Of a stretch of DNA of 64,000 bases, positions 55,615 to 64,000 are shown piece after piece. Position 1 is the first letter of the stretch, and each line of letters opens with the position of its first letter. The position numbers and the translations under genes were made by a program. This stretch comes from Bradyrhizobium sp. 1(2017) (lineage in GTDB: Bacteria; Pseudomonadota; Alphaproteobacteria; Rhizobiales; Xanthobacteraceae), in contig NZ_CP050022.2 in NCBI RefSeq assembly GCF_011602485.2, forward strand, positions 4,298,001 through 4,362,000. The letters are read 5' to 3'. The notes under the pieces are model-generated. The model was not told the DNA's origin. It was given only the letters and a program-made list of their open reading frames with translations, and did no database searches.

Positions 55615-56808
55615 ATGGTGGAGGCAACCTTGATTGATATCGACCAAATTCGTGCCGATACGCCTGCGACCTCCCGGCTGGCGTATCTCCACAATGCCGG
55701 CGCTGCTCTCATGCCGATGCCCGTTGCCAGCGCGATGAAGCGGCATATCGATCTCGAGAGCGAGATCGGAGGTTATGCCGCCGCCGACCGCGAGGCCGCC
55801 CGGCTCGACACGGTCTACGGCTCGGTCGCACGGCTGCTCAACGCCGCGTCGGACGAGATTGCCCTTGTGGAGAACGCGACGGTTGCCTGGCAGATGGCGT
55901 TTTATTCGCTTCCGTTGACCCAGGGCGATCGCATCCTGACCGCGGAGGCAGAGTACGCGGCAAACTATGTCGCGTTTCTTCAGGTCGCCAATCGTACAGG
56001 CGCGACCATCGATGTCGTGCCGAGCGACGCGACTGGCGAGCTCGACGTCGGCGCACTCGAACGCATGATCGACGAGCGTGTGAAGCTGATCGCCATCACC
56101 TGGGTTCCGACCAATGGCGGGCTGGTCAATCCCGCAGCGGCCGTCGGCAGGATCGCACGGGCACATGGCATTCCCTATCTGCTCGACGCTTGCCAAGCGG
56201 TGGGCCAGATGGCGGTCGACGTCGAGGCTATCGGCTGCGACATGCTGTCGGCCACGGGTCGCAAATTCCTGCGCGGTCCGCGTGGCACCGGCTTTCTCTA
56301 TGTCCGCCGGGCACAGTTGCAACAGCTCGAGCCGCCGATGATCGATCACTTCGCCGCGCCCTGGGTCGCGCGGGATTCCTATCAGCTGCGGGACGACGCC
56401 CGACGGTTCGAGACCTGGGAGAACAACTATGCGGCCAGGCTTGGCCTGGGCGCTGCCATCGACTACGCGCTCGACATTGGAATGGACCCGATTGAGCAAC
56501 GCTGCCGACTGCTTGCGGACCGCCTTCGCAGCGGCCTTGCCTCCGTTCGCGGCGTCACCATCCGCGATCTCGGCCGCGCGCCGGGCGCCATCATCAGCTT
56601 CACGGTGGAGGGATTCGACGCGGACGCCATCGTCAGCAGTGCCGCAGCGGCCGGCATCACCATCGGCGCCTCGGATCCGGCCAGCACCCGCATCGACGCC
56701 GAGATGCGCTCGCTGCCGCCGCTCGTGCGTGCCTCCCCGCACTACTACAACACGGAAGCCGAGATCGACAGGCTGATCGGGCACCTCGCAAACCTGGCTC
56801 CCCGATAG
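55615..56808 (+). CDS. class V aminotransferase-fold PLP enzyme
   Basis: A 397-residue fold-type I PLP enzyme of the class V/cysteine-desulfurase group. The PLP lysine is K217 in LSATGRKFLRGPRGTGFLYV; the aldimine aspartate is in PYLLDACQAVGQM. YLHNAGAALMPMPV is the usual N-terminal substrate loop. Relatives include EgtE-type C-S lyases and isopenicillin-N-epimerase-like proteins, so C-S or C-N bond cleavage is likely and the substrate unknown. A TTG at 55630 follows GGAGG at 5 bases and may be the real start rather than ATG 55615. Divergent from the lysR gene. Confidence 0.9.
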   Translation: MVEATLIDIDQIRADTPATSRLAYLHNAGAALMPMPVASAMKRHIDLESEIGGYAAADREAARLDTVYGSVARLLNAASDEIALVENATVAWQMAFYSLPLTQGDRILTAEAEYAANYVAFLQVANRTGATIDVVPSDATGELDVGALERMIDERVKLIAITWVPTNGGLVNPAAAVGRIARAHGIPYLLDACQAVGQMAVDVEAIGCDMLSATGRKFLRGPRGTGFLYVRRAQLQQLEPPMIDHFAAPWVARDSYQLRDDARRFETWENNYAARLGLGAAIDYALDIGMDPIEQRCRLLADRLRSGLASVRGVTIRDLGRAPGAIISFTVEGFDADAIVSSAAAAGITIGASDPASTRIDAEMRSLPPLVRASPHYYNTEAEIDRLIGHLANLAPR

Positions 56809-56820
56809 CGCCCGAGCCGC

Positions 56821-58065
56821 TTACGTGCAGCGCGCGCTCAATCCGGATGCGCTGAGCCTTGCCATTACCTCGTCGAGATGGGCGCTGTCGCGGGTCTCGA
56901 TGACCAGTTGCAGCAGCGTCGCCTTCGCCGGCAGGTCGGAGAAGGTGCGCTGGTGCGAGACCTCGATGATGTTGGCCCCGGCTTCGGCCAAAAGCGCCGC
57001 CACGGCGGCGAGCTGCCCGGGCCGGTCGGGGATATCAAGCGACAGCTGCGTCAGCCGCCCCTCACGGGCCAGCTCGCGCGTGAGGACGGATGCGATCAGT
57101 CTGGTGTCGATATTGCCGCCGCTCAAGACCAGGCCGACTTTCTGGCCGGCAAAGCGGGACGGATCGGACATCAGCGCGGCAAGGCCCGCGGCGCCGGCGC
57201 CTTCCACCACCGTTTTCTCGATCGAGATCAGGGTCGCCACCGCGCGCTCGAGCTCGGCTTCGTTGACGAGCGCAATGTCGTCGACGAGGCGGCGGATGAT
57301 TTCGGTGGTGATCTTGCCCGGTGATTTGACTGCGATGCCTTCGGCCAGCGTATCGCCGCGCGCTGGCAGATTCCCGTCATGGATGGCATTGTACATCGAG
57401 GGATAGAGCCAGGCCTCGACGCCCAACATCCGCAGCGAGGGCTTGATCGATTTCGCCGCAATGGCGGTGCCGCTGATCAGCCCGCCGCCGCCGATCGGCA
57501 CGACCAGCGTGTCGAGCTCCGGCACGGCCTTCAGCATCTCCAGCCCGACGGTGCCCTGCCCCGCGATGACGAGCGGATCGTCATAAGGATGGACGAAGAT
57601 CATGCCGCGGTCTTCGCCGCGACTGCGCGCGAACGCGGCCGCCTCCTCCAGCGTCGCGCCGGTGACCACCACCTCCGCGCCATGATGCCGGGTGTTCTCG
57701 ACCTTCACCATGGGCGTGCCGACCGGCATGACGATGGTCGCGGGAATGCCGAGCCGCTTGGCGTGATAGGCGACACCCTGCGCGTGGTTGCCGGCCGACA
57801 TCGCGATGACGCCGCGCGCACGCTCCTCCGGCGTCAGAGCGGTGAGCCGATTGAGGGCGCCGCGCTCCTTGAACGAGGAGGTGAACTGGAGGTTCTCGAA
57901 TTTGAGCCAGATATCGCAGCCGCAGATGTTGCTCAGCGTGCGGCTGTAGCTGCAGGGCGTCTCGACGACGGCGCCCCGGATGGTCTCGGCGGCCGCGTGA
58001 ATGTCACTGGGTGCGACCGCAAGGCCGCTGAGATCGGAGGACGTGCTTTGGGACAAGTCAGCCAT
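56821..58065 (-). CDS. ilvA: threonine dehydratase (threonine ammonia-lyase) with ACT domain
   Basis: A 414-residue fold-type II PLP enzyme converting threonine to 2-oxobutyrate and ammonia, the entry to isoleucine synthesis. Motifs are LKFENLQFTSSFKERGALNR with the PLP lysine, AMSAGNHAQGVAYHA, PIGGGGLISGTAIA and VVEGAGAAGLAAL, then a C-terminal ACT-type domain (LSLDIPDRPGQLAAVAALLA) for allosteric control. The single ACT domain and the length place it with the short biosynthetic/TdcB-like forms. ATG 58065 is preferred over an in-frame site 14 codons upstream. Confidence 0.92.
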   Translation of the reverse strand: MADLSQSTSSDLSGLAVAPSDIHAAAETIRGAVVETPCSYSRTLSNICGCDIWLKFENLQFTSSFKERGALNRLTALTPEERARGVIAMSAGNHAQGVAYHAKRLGIPATIVMPVGTPMVKVENTRHHGAEVVVTGATLEEAAAFARSRGEDRGMIFVHPYDDPLVIAGQGTVGLEMLKAVPELDTLVVPIGGGGLISGTAIAAKSIKPSLRMLGVEAWLYPSMYNAIHDGNLPARGDTLAEGIAVKSPGKITTEIIRRLVDDIALVNEAELERAVATLISIEKTVVEGAGAAGLAALMSDPSRFAGQKVGLVLSGGNIDTRLIASVLTRELAREGRLTQLSLDIPDRPGQLAAVAALLAEAGANIIEVSHQRTFSDLPAKATLLQLVIETRDSAHLDEVMARLSASGLSARCT

Positions 58066-58110
58066 GGGACAGCATAGAGCATTTGCCCGGACCGGGCGAC
58101 AAGCCAACCG

Positions 58111-58974
58111 CTATTTGGTAAATTCCCGCGAACGTGAAGCCCGCCACAGCGCCCACAATGTCCGCAGCCGCGACTCTGGCTGCGGCACAAACGGATTGCG
58201 CCCGGGTTGCGACAGGCGCTTGAGGTCGGCCCGCACCTGGCTCAGCGGCAGGAAGGCAGGTCGCACGGATGCCGGCACGTCCGCCAATAGCGACAGCGCC
58301 GTGGACAGATGCTGCTGCGCCTCGCCCGCAAGCTGCTCCAGCGCAGCTCGCAGGCCCGGTGTCTCCTTGCCGGCGAACACATCCTCCATGCCGCAATTGT
58401 GGTTCGCCAGCACCTGCTGCGGCAGGAACAATTGCCGATGTGCCACATCGCGCGGCAGGTTGGCCATGACCTGAACGATGCCCTGCGCCAGCCCGGCATG
58501 GCGGGCGAGATGCTCGACCGCTTCCGATGGCGGCGCCAAGACCTGCGCCGCCAGAGCGAACAACGCAGACGAGGTCGCCGCGAGATAACCTTCCAGCGCC
58601 GCCATGGTCGGCATCGGATCGTTGTAGAGATCGAACTGGTGCTCCTCGGCGAGCAGCGACAGCGGCTCGACCGGCAGGCCGTAATCCCGGATCGTGCGCA
58701 AGAGCTCCGCCGCCACCGGATTGCCCTCGGCGCTGCCATGAACCTGGCCTGACAGCATGTCGGTCCACCATTGCAAGCGAATTTCGCCGGGCAAGGGCTG
58801 GCTCACCTGGTCGCGAACACGCACGATCTCGACATTGAAGGCATAAAGCGCCAGCAACGCGCGGCGCTCGGCGGCAGGCACGAACAATGTCGCGACATAA
58901 CGCGGAAAGTCGTGGCTGCGCACGAGATCGGCGCAGAAGGCAACCGAGTCCGGCGGCGACGCGGTGCTGCTCAT
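58111..58974 (-). CDS. squalene/phytoene-synthase-like protein, NDUFAF6 homologue
   Basis: A 287-residue protein of the trans-isoprenyl diphosphate synthase, head-to-head fold. The two aspartate-rich metal motifs are broken: the first region reads EIVRVRDQVSQ and the second ANLPRDVAHRQLFLP, where active enzymes carry DxxxD. It therefore resembles the NDUFAF6-type complex I assembly proteins more than active synthases. It overlaps the Mth938-domain gene by 4 bp and ends the yajC-secDF operon. A real catalytic role seems unlikely. Confidence 0.85.
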   Translation of the reverse strand: MSSTASPPDSVAFCADLVRSHDFPRYVATLFVPAAERRALLALYAFNVEIVRVRDQVSQPLPGEIRLQWWTDMLSGQVHGSAEGNPVAAELLRTIRDYGLPVEPLSLLAEEHQFDLYNDPMPTMAALEGYLAATSSALFALAAQVLAPPSEAVEHLARHAGLAQGIVQVMANLPRDVAHRQLFLPQQVLANHNCGMEDVFAGKETPGLRAALEQLAGEAQQHLSTALSLLADVPASVRPAFLPLSQVRADLKRLSQPGRNPFVPQPESRLRTLWALWRASRSREFTK

Positions 58975-59354
58975 GGCACCGCGATCAGCGCGGCGGCGAC
59001 GCGGCGCCGCTCACCGATCATGATGTTGTAGGTGCGCACGGCCGGGCCGGTCTGCATCGTATCCAGCACCACCCTCACCGCCTTCAAGGCCTGCCGCAGT
59101 TCCGGCGGCGGCAGCCAGACGCCGGTTCCGGTGCCGACCAGGAGCGTGTCGATGCTGTTGGCGGCCGCGAAAACCCGATCCAGCGAGTAGCGATCGATCT
59201 TCTGCGGATCGTTCACGTCCCAGGCCCAGATCGCGTCGGGCAGGCACAGCAGCGATCCCCGGTGCGACATGCCCGCAAAGGCGAAGCCGCCTTTGCCATA
59301 GGCCTCGATCGGCGCCGAGCGCGGAAAATGCGGTGCGTTGGGATCGCCAGCCAT
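58971..59354 (-). CDS. Mth938-domain protein, NDUFAF3 homologue
   Basis: A 127-residue Mth938/DUF498 domain: APIEAYGKGGFAFAGMSHRG, then VFAAANSIDTLLVGTGTGVW and LRQALKAVRVVLDTMQTGPA, and AVRTYNIMIGERRRVAAAL. This is the fold of human NDUFAF3, a respiratory complex I assembly factor. It sits between secF and the NDUFAF6-like gene and overlaps the latter by 4 bp. A role in membrane assembly of NADH dehydrogenase is inferred from the mitochondrial homologues. Confidence 0.88.
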   Translation of the reverse strand: MAGDPNAPHFPRSAPIEAYGKGGFAFAGMSHRGSLLCLPDAIWAWDVNDPQKIDRYSLDRVFAAANSIDTLLVGTGTGVWLPPPELRQALKAVRVVLDTMQTGPAVRTYNIMIGERRRVAAALIAVP

Positions 59355-59414
59355 GAGTTTCGTCCGAATGGGCTTACTGCCCTCGCAAACGCCTGCGAGG
59401 GCATGCGGTTCGGA

Positions 59415-60434
59415 TCATGCCTTGCTTTTCTTCGCCGGCGTATCCGTATCGGGCGCATCTTCGCGATGCTCGCCGACGCCGAGATAGATCAGAATCGGCG
59501 CCGCGATGAAGATCGAGGTGTAGGTGCCGACCAGCACCACGCCGAACATCATCACCGCGGTGAAGCTGTGGATGGCGTGACCGCCGAACAGCAACAGCGC
59601 GAGCAGGGCCAGCGTGACCGTGACGTGGGTGATGATCGAGCGCGACAGTGTCGAGTTGATGGACTCGTTGAGAAGCTGCGGCATCGGCATCTTCTTGTAG
59701 CGCCGCAGCATTTCACGGATGCGGTCGTAGATGACGACAGTGTCGTTGAGCGAATAGCCGAGAATGGTCAGCAGCGCGGCGATGCTGGTCAGGTCGAAAT
59801 CGACCTGGCTGATCGACATGAAGCCGATGGTCAGCACGATGTCGTGCACGTTGGCGATCATGGCGCCGAGCGCGAACTGCCATTCGAACCGGAACCAGAG
59901 ATACATCAGGATTCCGACGATCGCGAGCATCAGGCCGAGCATGCCGAAGGCCAGCAATTCGCCGGAGACGCGCGGGCCGACCACCTCGACGCGGCGATAT
60001 TCGACGGAATCGCCGAGCGCGGTGCGAACCTTCTGCACCGCCTCCTGCTGGGCGGCGTCGCCGCCCGGCTGCTCGGCAACGCGGATCAGGACGTTCTCGG
60101 GTCCACCGAACTGCTGCAACTGCACTTCGCCGAGGCGCAAGGCATCGAGCGTCGTACGCATCGCAGCGATGTCGGCGGCGCCCGACTTCGCCTTGACCTC
60201 CAGCAGCGTGCCGCCGCGGAAGTCGATGCCGAAATTCAGGCCATGGGTGAAGAACAACACGATCGCGACGATCGACAGCGCGGCCGAGATCGGAAAGCTG
60301 ATGCGACGGAACCGCGTGAAGTCGAAATGCGTATCGTCAGGGACGATGCGCAGCGATGGCAGCAGGCCGAGGGCCGAGACCACGGTGAGGATGGCAATGA
60401 AGACGCCGAGCCCGATAAGAACGGTGTGAGTCAC
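59415..60434 (-). CDS. secF: protein-export membrane protein SecF
   Basis: A 339-residue SecF: six spans with a periplasmic P1 domain, GLNFGIDFRGGTLLEVKAKS before it, and the RND-type motif GYSLNDTVVIYDRIREMLRR in the second membrane half. With SecD it uses the proton-motive force to pull proteins across SecYEG. It starts 10 bp after the end of secD. The C-terminal tail EHREDAPDTDTPAKKSKA is basic and disordered. Confidence 0.95.
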   Translation of the reverse strand: MTHTVLIGLGVFIAILTVVSALGLLPSLRIVPDDTHFDFTRFRRISFPISAALSIVAIVLFFTHGLNFGIDFRGGTLLEVKAKSGAADIAAMRTTLDALRLGEVQLQQFGGPENVLIRVAEQPGGDAAQQEAVQKVRTALGDSVEYRRVEVVGPRVSGELLAFGMLGLMLAIVGILMYLWFRFEWQFALGAMIANVHDIVLTIGFMSISQVDFDLTSIAALLTILGYSLNDTVVIYDRIREMLRRYKKMPMPQLLNESINSTLSRSIITHVTVTLALLALLLFGGHAIHSFTAVMMFGVVLVGTYTSIFIAAPILIYLGVGEHREDAPDTDTPAKKSKA

Positions 60435-60444
60435 GATCAGGCTC

Positions 60445-62049
60445 CTAGATCGGCACGCTCTGCGGCCGCTTCCACCGCACCCACCAGGCGACGATCAGCC
60501 GGGTCAGGGTGAAGGCGGTGAACACCGTGGTGATGATGCCGATGCCGAGCGTCACGGCAAAGCCGCGCACCGGACCGGTGCCGATGTAGAACAGCACCGC
60601 GGCAGCAATGAAGGTGGTGATGTTGGAATCGAGGATGGTCGCCAGCGCTCGCTTGAAGCCGGCGTCGATCGCCGAGATCGCATTGCGGCCGCCACGCAAT
60701 TCCTCGCGGATGCGCTCGTAGATCAGCACGTTGGAATCGACCGCAATGCCGACGGTGAGCACGATGCCGGCGATGCCGGGCAGCGTCAGCGTGGCGTTGA
60801 GCAGCGACAGCAGGCCGAAGATCATGGCGACGTTGATGGCCACCGCGATGTTGGCGAACACGCCGAAGAGCCGGTAGGTCACGAGCATGAACACAATGAC
60901 GAGGATCGAGCCGACATAGGCCGCAAGCTCGCCCTTCTCGATCGAGTCCTGGCCAAGGCCCGGACCGACGGTGCGCTCCTCGACCACGGTCAGCGGCGCC
61001 GGCAGCGCGCCGGCGCGCAGGAGGATCGCGAGGTCGTTGGCCGATTGCACGGTGAAATTACCGGAGATCTGGCCCTGGCCGCCGGTGATGGGCTCGCGGA
61101 TGACGGGCGCCGAGATCACCTTGTTGTCGAGCACGATCGCGAACGGCAGCCCCACATTCTCCTGTGTGGCCTGCGAGAACTTGCGGGCGCCCGACGTGTT
61201 GAACTTGAAGCTGACGACGGGTTCACCGGTGCGCTGGTCGAAGCTTGCCTGGGCGTCGGTCAGATCACCGCCGGCGACCAGCACCTGTTTCTTGACCACG
61301 TAAGGCGTCGGCGGTGGCGAGGCGCTCATCAAGAGCTCGGAGTCCGGCGGCACCCTGCCCTGCTGCGCCTGATCCGGCGGCACGGAGGTGTCGACCATCC
61401 GGAATTCCATCTTCGCGGTTCGGCCCAGCAGCTCCTTCAGACGGGTCGGATCCTGAAGGCCGGGGACCTGCACCAGGATGCGGTCGTTGCCCTGACGCTG
61501 GATCACGGGCTCGACGGTGCCGAGCTCGTTGACGCGACGTTCGACGATCTGGATCGACTGCTCGATGGTCTTGCGCAGGCGATCAAGTATCGCGGCCTGC
61601 GGGACGCTCAGCCGGATCACGCCGCCGCCGGCATCGGCCACTTCGAGGTCGCGCTGACCGCTGGATCCCATGAGGCCGCCCAGCGGCTGCGATAAATCCC
61701 GCAGCTTGGCGAGCGCGGCCTGCGCATCTGATTCTTTGGTGATGCGAACCTCGACCGCGTCGTTGCGCACGGTAACACCACCGGTGAAGCCGATCTTGGC
61801 GTCACGCAGCGTCCGGCGAACGTCGTCGCGGATCTGGTCGAGCCTCTCCTTCTTCACGTAGGCGGCGTCGACCTCGAGCAGCAGATACGAGCCGCCCTGG
61901 AGGTCGAGGCCGAGCACGAGCCGGCGCTGCGCCCAGGCGGGCCAGGTCTTGACCTGCGCCTCGGGGAAGAAATTGGGGACCGCGCAGAGGCACACGATCA
62001 GCGCCGTCAGGATAATCCCGAGCGCCCTCCACCGCGTGAAATACAACAT
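60445..62049 (-). CDS. secD: protein translocase subunit SecD
   Basis: A 534-residue SecD with an N-terminal span (FTRWRALGIILTALIVCLCA), the LGLDLQGGSYLLLEVDAAYV motif, a large periplasmic P1 domain and five C-terminal spans. These include LPGIAGIVLTVGIAVDSNVL and IYERIREELRGGRN, the RND proton-relay part. Motor partner of SecF in export. It follows yajC by 47 bp, so yajC, secD, secF, the Mth938 gene and the squalene-synthase-like gene form one operon. Confidence 0.96.
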   Translation of the reverse strand: MLYFTRWRALGIILTALIVCLCAVPNFFPEAQVKTWPAWAQRRLVLGLDLQGGSYLLLEVDAAYVKKERLDQIRDDVRRTLRDAKIGFTGGVTVRNDAVEVRITKESDAQAALAKLRDLSQPLGGLMGSSGQRDLEVADAGGGVIRLSVPQAAILDRLRKTIEQSIQIVERRVNELGTVEPVIQRQGNDRILVQVPGLQDPTRLKELLGRTAKMEFRMVDTSVPPDQAQQGRVPPDSELLMSASPPPTPYVVKKQVLVAGGDLTDAQASFDQRTGEPVVSFKFNTSGARKFSQATQENVGLPFAIVLDNKVISAPVIREPITGGQGQISGNFTVQSANDLAILLRAGALPAPLTVVEERTVGPGLGQDSIEKGELAAYVGSILVIVFMLVTYRLFGVFANIAVAINVAMIFGLLSLLNATLTLPGIAGIVLTVGIAVDSNVLIYERIREELRGGRNAISAIDAGFKRALATILDSNITTFIAAAVLFYIGTGPVRGFAVTLGIGIITTVFTAFTLTRLIVAWWVRWKRPQSVPI

Positions 62050-62096
62050 CGACTGGACCTGTCAGATCAGGAGACTTGGGATGCTCGCGGAAGCGC

Positions 62097-62471
62097 TCAC
62101 TTCGACGCGGCGTCGTCCTTGGCGGCTTCCTTGCTATCCTTGGATTCCTTGGCCGGCTCGCCCTTGGCGCGCACGCCGGAGATCATCTGGCGCATCTGCC
62201 GCACGCGCACGCCGTCGGAAATCTCGAACTCGATCTGGTCGTCGTCGACGACCTTGGTGACCTTGCCGACGAGGCCGCCCGACGTCACGACGGTGTCGCC
62301 GCGGCGGATGTTCTTCACGAGGTCGGCGTGGTCGCGGACCTTCTTCTGCTGCGGACGCAGAATCAGGAAGTACATGATCACGAAGATCAGGGCGAACGGC
62401 AGCAGCGACATCAACATGCTGTTGGTGTCGCCGGCGGCCGCAGCCTGGGCATACGCAGGGGTAATCAGCAT
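62097..62471 (-). CDS. yajC: preprotein translocase subunit YajC
   Basis: A 124-residue protein with one N-terminal span (LMSLLPFALIFVIMYFLILR) and a basic cytosolic part starting PQQKKVRDHADLVKNIRRGD, then VVTSGGLVGKVTKVVDDDQI. This is standard YajC, an ancillary member of the Sec holotranslocon with SecDF. The C-terminal tail (AKESKDSKEAAKDDAASK) is charged. It is the first gene of the operon and divergent from the DUF815 ATPase gene, with a shared 180-bp upstream region. Confidence 0.95.
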   Translation of the reverse strand: MLITPAYAQAAAAGDTNSMLMSLLPFALIFVIMYFLILRPQQKKVRDHADLVKNIRRGDTVVTSGGLVGKVTKVVDDDQIEFEISDGVRVRQMRQMISGVRAKGEPAKESKDSKEAAKDDAASK

Positions 62472-62651
62472 TCGGACGATCCTCGTGACAACGGGAGAAG
62501 CCGGTCAGGCCCTCGAAGGCGACCGGTTCGGTCAAATTCGCGCGGACTATAGCGGCCATTGCCCCAATTGCAACGCTGCCAGACCGCCCTTTTGGCCACC
62601 TTGCGGCGCGGCGTCAGGCCCGATAAGGCTGCGTTCTCAGGAACTTCGGAC

Positions 62652-63632
62652 ATGCCCAAAAACCATAGCAAACGCCCGGCCGGCAAAGGCCCCAGCACCC
62701 CTGCCCGCAAGCCCGCCCGCGTCGCGGCAAAACGCCCCACGGAGGCCGTCAAGGCGGCCCCTGATCTCTCCCAGGAGCGCCTCGTCCGCGCGCTGGAGAG
62801 CATTGCGGCCCACCTCGCCGCCCAGGGCAGTCCGGCCATTGGGCCCGAGTCGTTCGAACGCGCCGATGCCTATGTCTGGCACCCCGACGGCCGCCTTTCG
62901 GCCGTGCCGCGGGTCAGCCGCGTCGAGCTGTTCCTGCTCAAGGGCGTCGACCGGATGCGCGACATCCTGATGGAGAACACCGAGCGTTTCGCAGCCGGCT
63001 TGCCCGCCAACAACGCCCTGCTCTGGGGCGCGCGCGGCATGGGCAAGTCGTCCCTGGTGAAAGCGGCACATGCCAGCATCAATGCCGACCGCAAGCCCGC
63101 CGACAGGCTGAAGCTGATCGAGATCCACCGCGAGGACATCGAAACGCTGCCGACGCTGATGGAGAAGCTCCGCGACGCGAGCTTCCGCTTCATCGTGTTC
63201 ATCGACGACCTGTCCTTCGACGGCAACGACGCGTCCTACAAATCGCTCAAAGCCGTGCTCGAAGGCGGCATCGAGGGCCGGCCCGAGAACGTTCTCCTCT
63301 ACGCCACGTCCAACCGCCGCCATCTGCTGGCGCGCGACATGATCGAGAACGAGCGTTCGACCGCGATCAATCCCGGCGAAGCGGTCGAGGAGAAGGTCTC
63401 GCTGTCGGACCGCTTCGGCCTCTGGCTCGGCTTCCATCGTTGCAGCCAGGACGAATATCTCGCCATGGTGCGCGGCTATTGCAGCCATTTCGGCATCAAG
63501 ATCGAGGACGAGGCCCTGGAGCGCGAGGCGCTGGAATGGTCGACCACGCGCGGCTCCCGCTCGGGCCGCGTCGCCTGGCAGTTCGTGCAGGAACTGGCGG
63601 GTCGGCTGGGCGTGAAGCTGGCGGCAACGTAG
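62652..63632 (+). CDS. DUF815 family AAA ATPase
   Basis: A 326-residue ATPase. The first 40 residues are basic and disordered (NHSKRPAGKGPSTPARKPAR). The Walker A motif is WGARGMGKSSLVK, Walker B is FRFIVFIDDLSFDGND, and a sensor region YATSNRRHLLARDM follows. SLSDRFGLWLGFHRCSQDEY and the C-terminal GSRSGRVAWQFVQELAGRLG are hallmarks of the DUF815 family, found next to yajC in many alphaproteobacteria. Function unknown. Confidence 0.9.
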   Translation: MPKNHSKRPAGKGPSTPARKPARVAAKRPTEAVKAAPDLSQERLVRALESIAAHLAAQGSPAIGPESFERADAYVWHPDGRLSAVPRVSRVELFLLKGVDRMRDILMENTERFAAGLPANNALLWGARGMGKSSLVKAAHASINADRKPADRLKLIEIHREDIETLPTLMEKLRDASFRFIVFIDDLSFDGNDASYKSLKAVLEGGIEGRPENVLLYATSNRRHLLARDMIENERSTAINPGEAVEEKVSLSDRFGLWLGFHRCSQDEYLAMVRGYCSHFGIKIEDEALEREALEWSTTRGSRSGRVAWQFVQELAGRLGVKLAAT

Positions 63633-63871
63633 CGGTCGGATCGCAACCCGGGTGTCTTTCCCCGAAAACGGGGAATCAAGGGCGCGTGCGCATCAAACCC
63701 GGCTCGGGCGGCGTGCAGGGATCTGGGGTGCCAAGCTTGACCGGAGGGAGCCTCTTGAAGCTCGCTTCCAGATCGGCGACCCCCGGGTTTTGCGCGCCCA
63801 CCCAGTTCGGCGCCAATTCCTGACCCTCCGCTGGAGCCGGCGCCCGGTTTGAGCCCTTTCCGGGTTCACCC

Positions 63872-64000
63872 TTACTTCGTCACCCTGTGACGGGTCGGCG
63901 CAACCGTGCTTTCGGGCGCGGCGGGCGAGATCGCAAAGGTCAGCCAGGTATTCCAGCCCGACGGCCGGTTTTCCGCACCGAATTCGCCATATCCCTTGAT
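63872..64000 (-). CDS. C-terminal fragment of an unidentified gene
   Basis: The reverse strand is open from the window edge to a TAA at 63872 and would encode 42 residues. They start IKGYGEFGAENRPSGWNTWL, with alternating aromatic and small residues, then TFAISP and a short basic tail. The beta-strand-like ending could be that of an exported protein, but I cannot name a family. The gap 63633-63871 between this frame and the DUF815 gene shows no gene. Confidence 0.45.
   Translation of the reverse strand: MKGYGEFGAENRPSGWNTWLTFAISPAAPESTVAPTRHRVTK

Overview
The window is high-GC chromosomal DNA from an alphaproteobacterium, most probably Bradyrhizobium or a close relative in the Nitrobacteraceae. 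The reasons are the GC-rich codon use, the GTTC-N7-GTTC type of SOS box in front of ssb and uvrA, the Omp31-like small porins, the yajC-secD-secF-Mth938 gene order, and dispersed intergenic inverted repeats (cores CATTGCGAG / CTCGCAATG and GTAGGGTGG / CCACCCTAC). I see no prophage, insertion sequence, CRISPR array, rRNA or tRNA gene. This is mostly core genome with a few accessory patches.

Layout. 1-8.2 kb: the start of an AI-2E-family permease gene, acetoacetyl-CoA synthetase (aacS), several small hypothetical or secreted proteins, a formyltransferase-fold protein, RidA and an EamA permease. 8.4-17.3 kb: an exported caspase-like protein, a cysK-brnA pair, tgt, a patatin lipoprotein with its TetR regulator, a PepSY protein, and asd behind a threonine-rich leader peptide and attenuator. 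17.4-26 kb: queA, two cyclophilins around a small exported protein, coaD, kup and gyrA. 26-32.6 kb: DUF2306, ssb, two Omp31-like porins and uvrA; ssb and uvrA each carry a LexA box. 32.6-41.9 kb: DinB, HAD, a nucleoside hydrolase, a YVTN propeller plus MxaD-like pair, about 1 kb of repeat-bearing non-coding DNA, an AAA ATPase, a PCC-domain protein and an acyl-CoA ligase. 42-50.8 kb: small GNAT, SPW, DUF3597, DUF2189, MltB-like and DUF1127 genes, trmFO, a kinase-like/acyl-CoA-ligase-C fusion and a CAP-domain protein. 50.8-58 kb: an MFS, HMG-CoA-lyase and CoA-transferase operon with a LysR regulator, a PLP enzyme and threonine dehydratase. 58-64 kb: yajC-secD-secF followed by homologues of the complex I assembly factors NDUFAF3 and NDUFAF6, a DUF815 ATPase and a partial gene.

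How the genes connect. tgt and queA both serve queuosine modification of tRNA, and this Tgt has lost all four residues of its usual zinc site. asd feeds threonine, methionine, lysine and isoleucine synthesis, ilvA drains threonine toward isoleucine, and the leader peptide offers a direct way to sense charged tRNA-Thr. The CoA-transferase/HMG-CoA-lyase/MFS operon would yield acetyl-CoA and acetoacetate, and the distant aacS could activate the acetoacetate. Two matching palindromes bracket the patatin-TetR-PepSY block and look like operators for that TetR.

The most interesting unannotated signal is the asd leader: a 23-codon reading frame with 8 threonines in residues 3-13, an apparently leaderless promoter, a terminator, and a competing antiterminator pairing.
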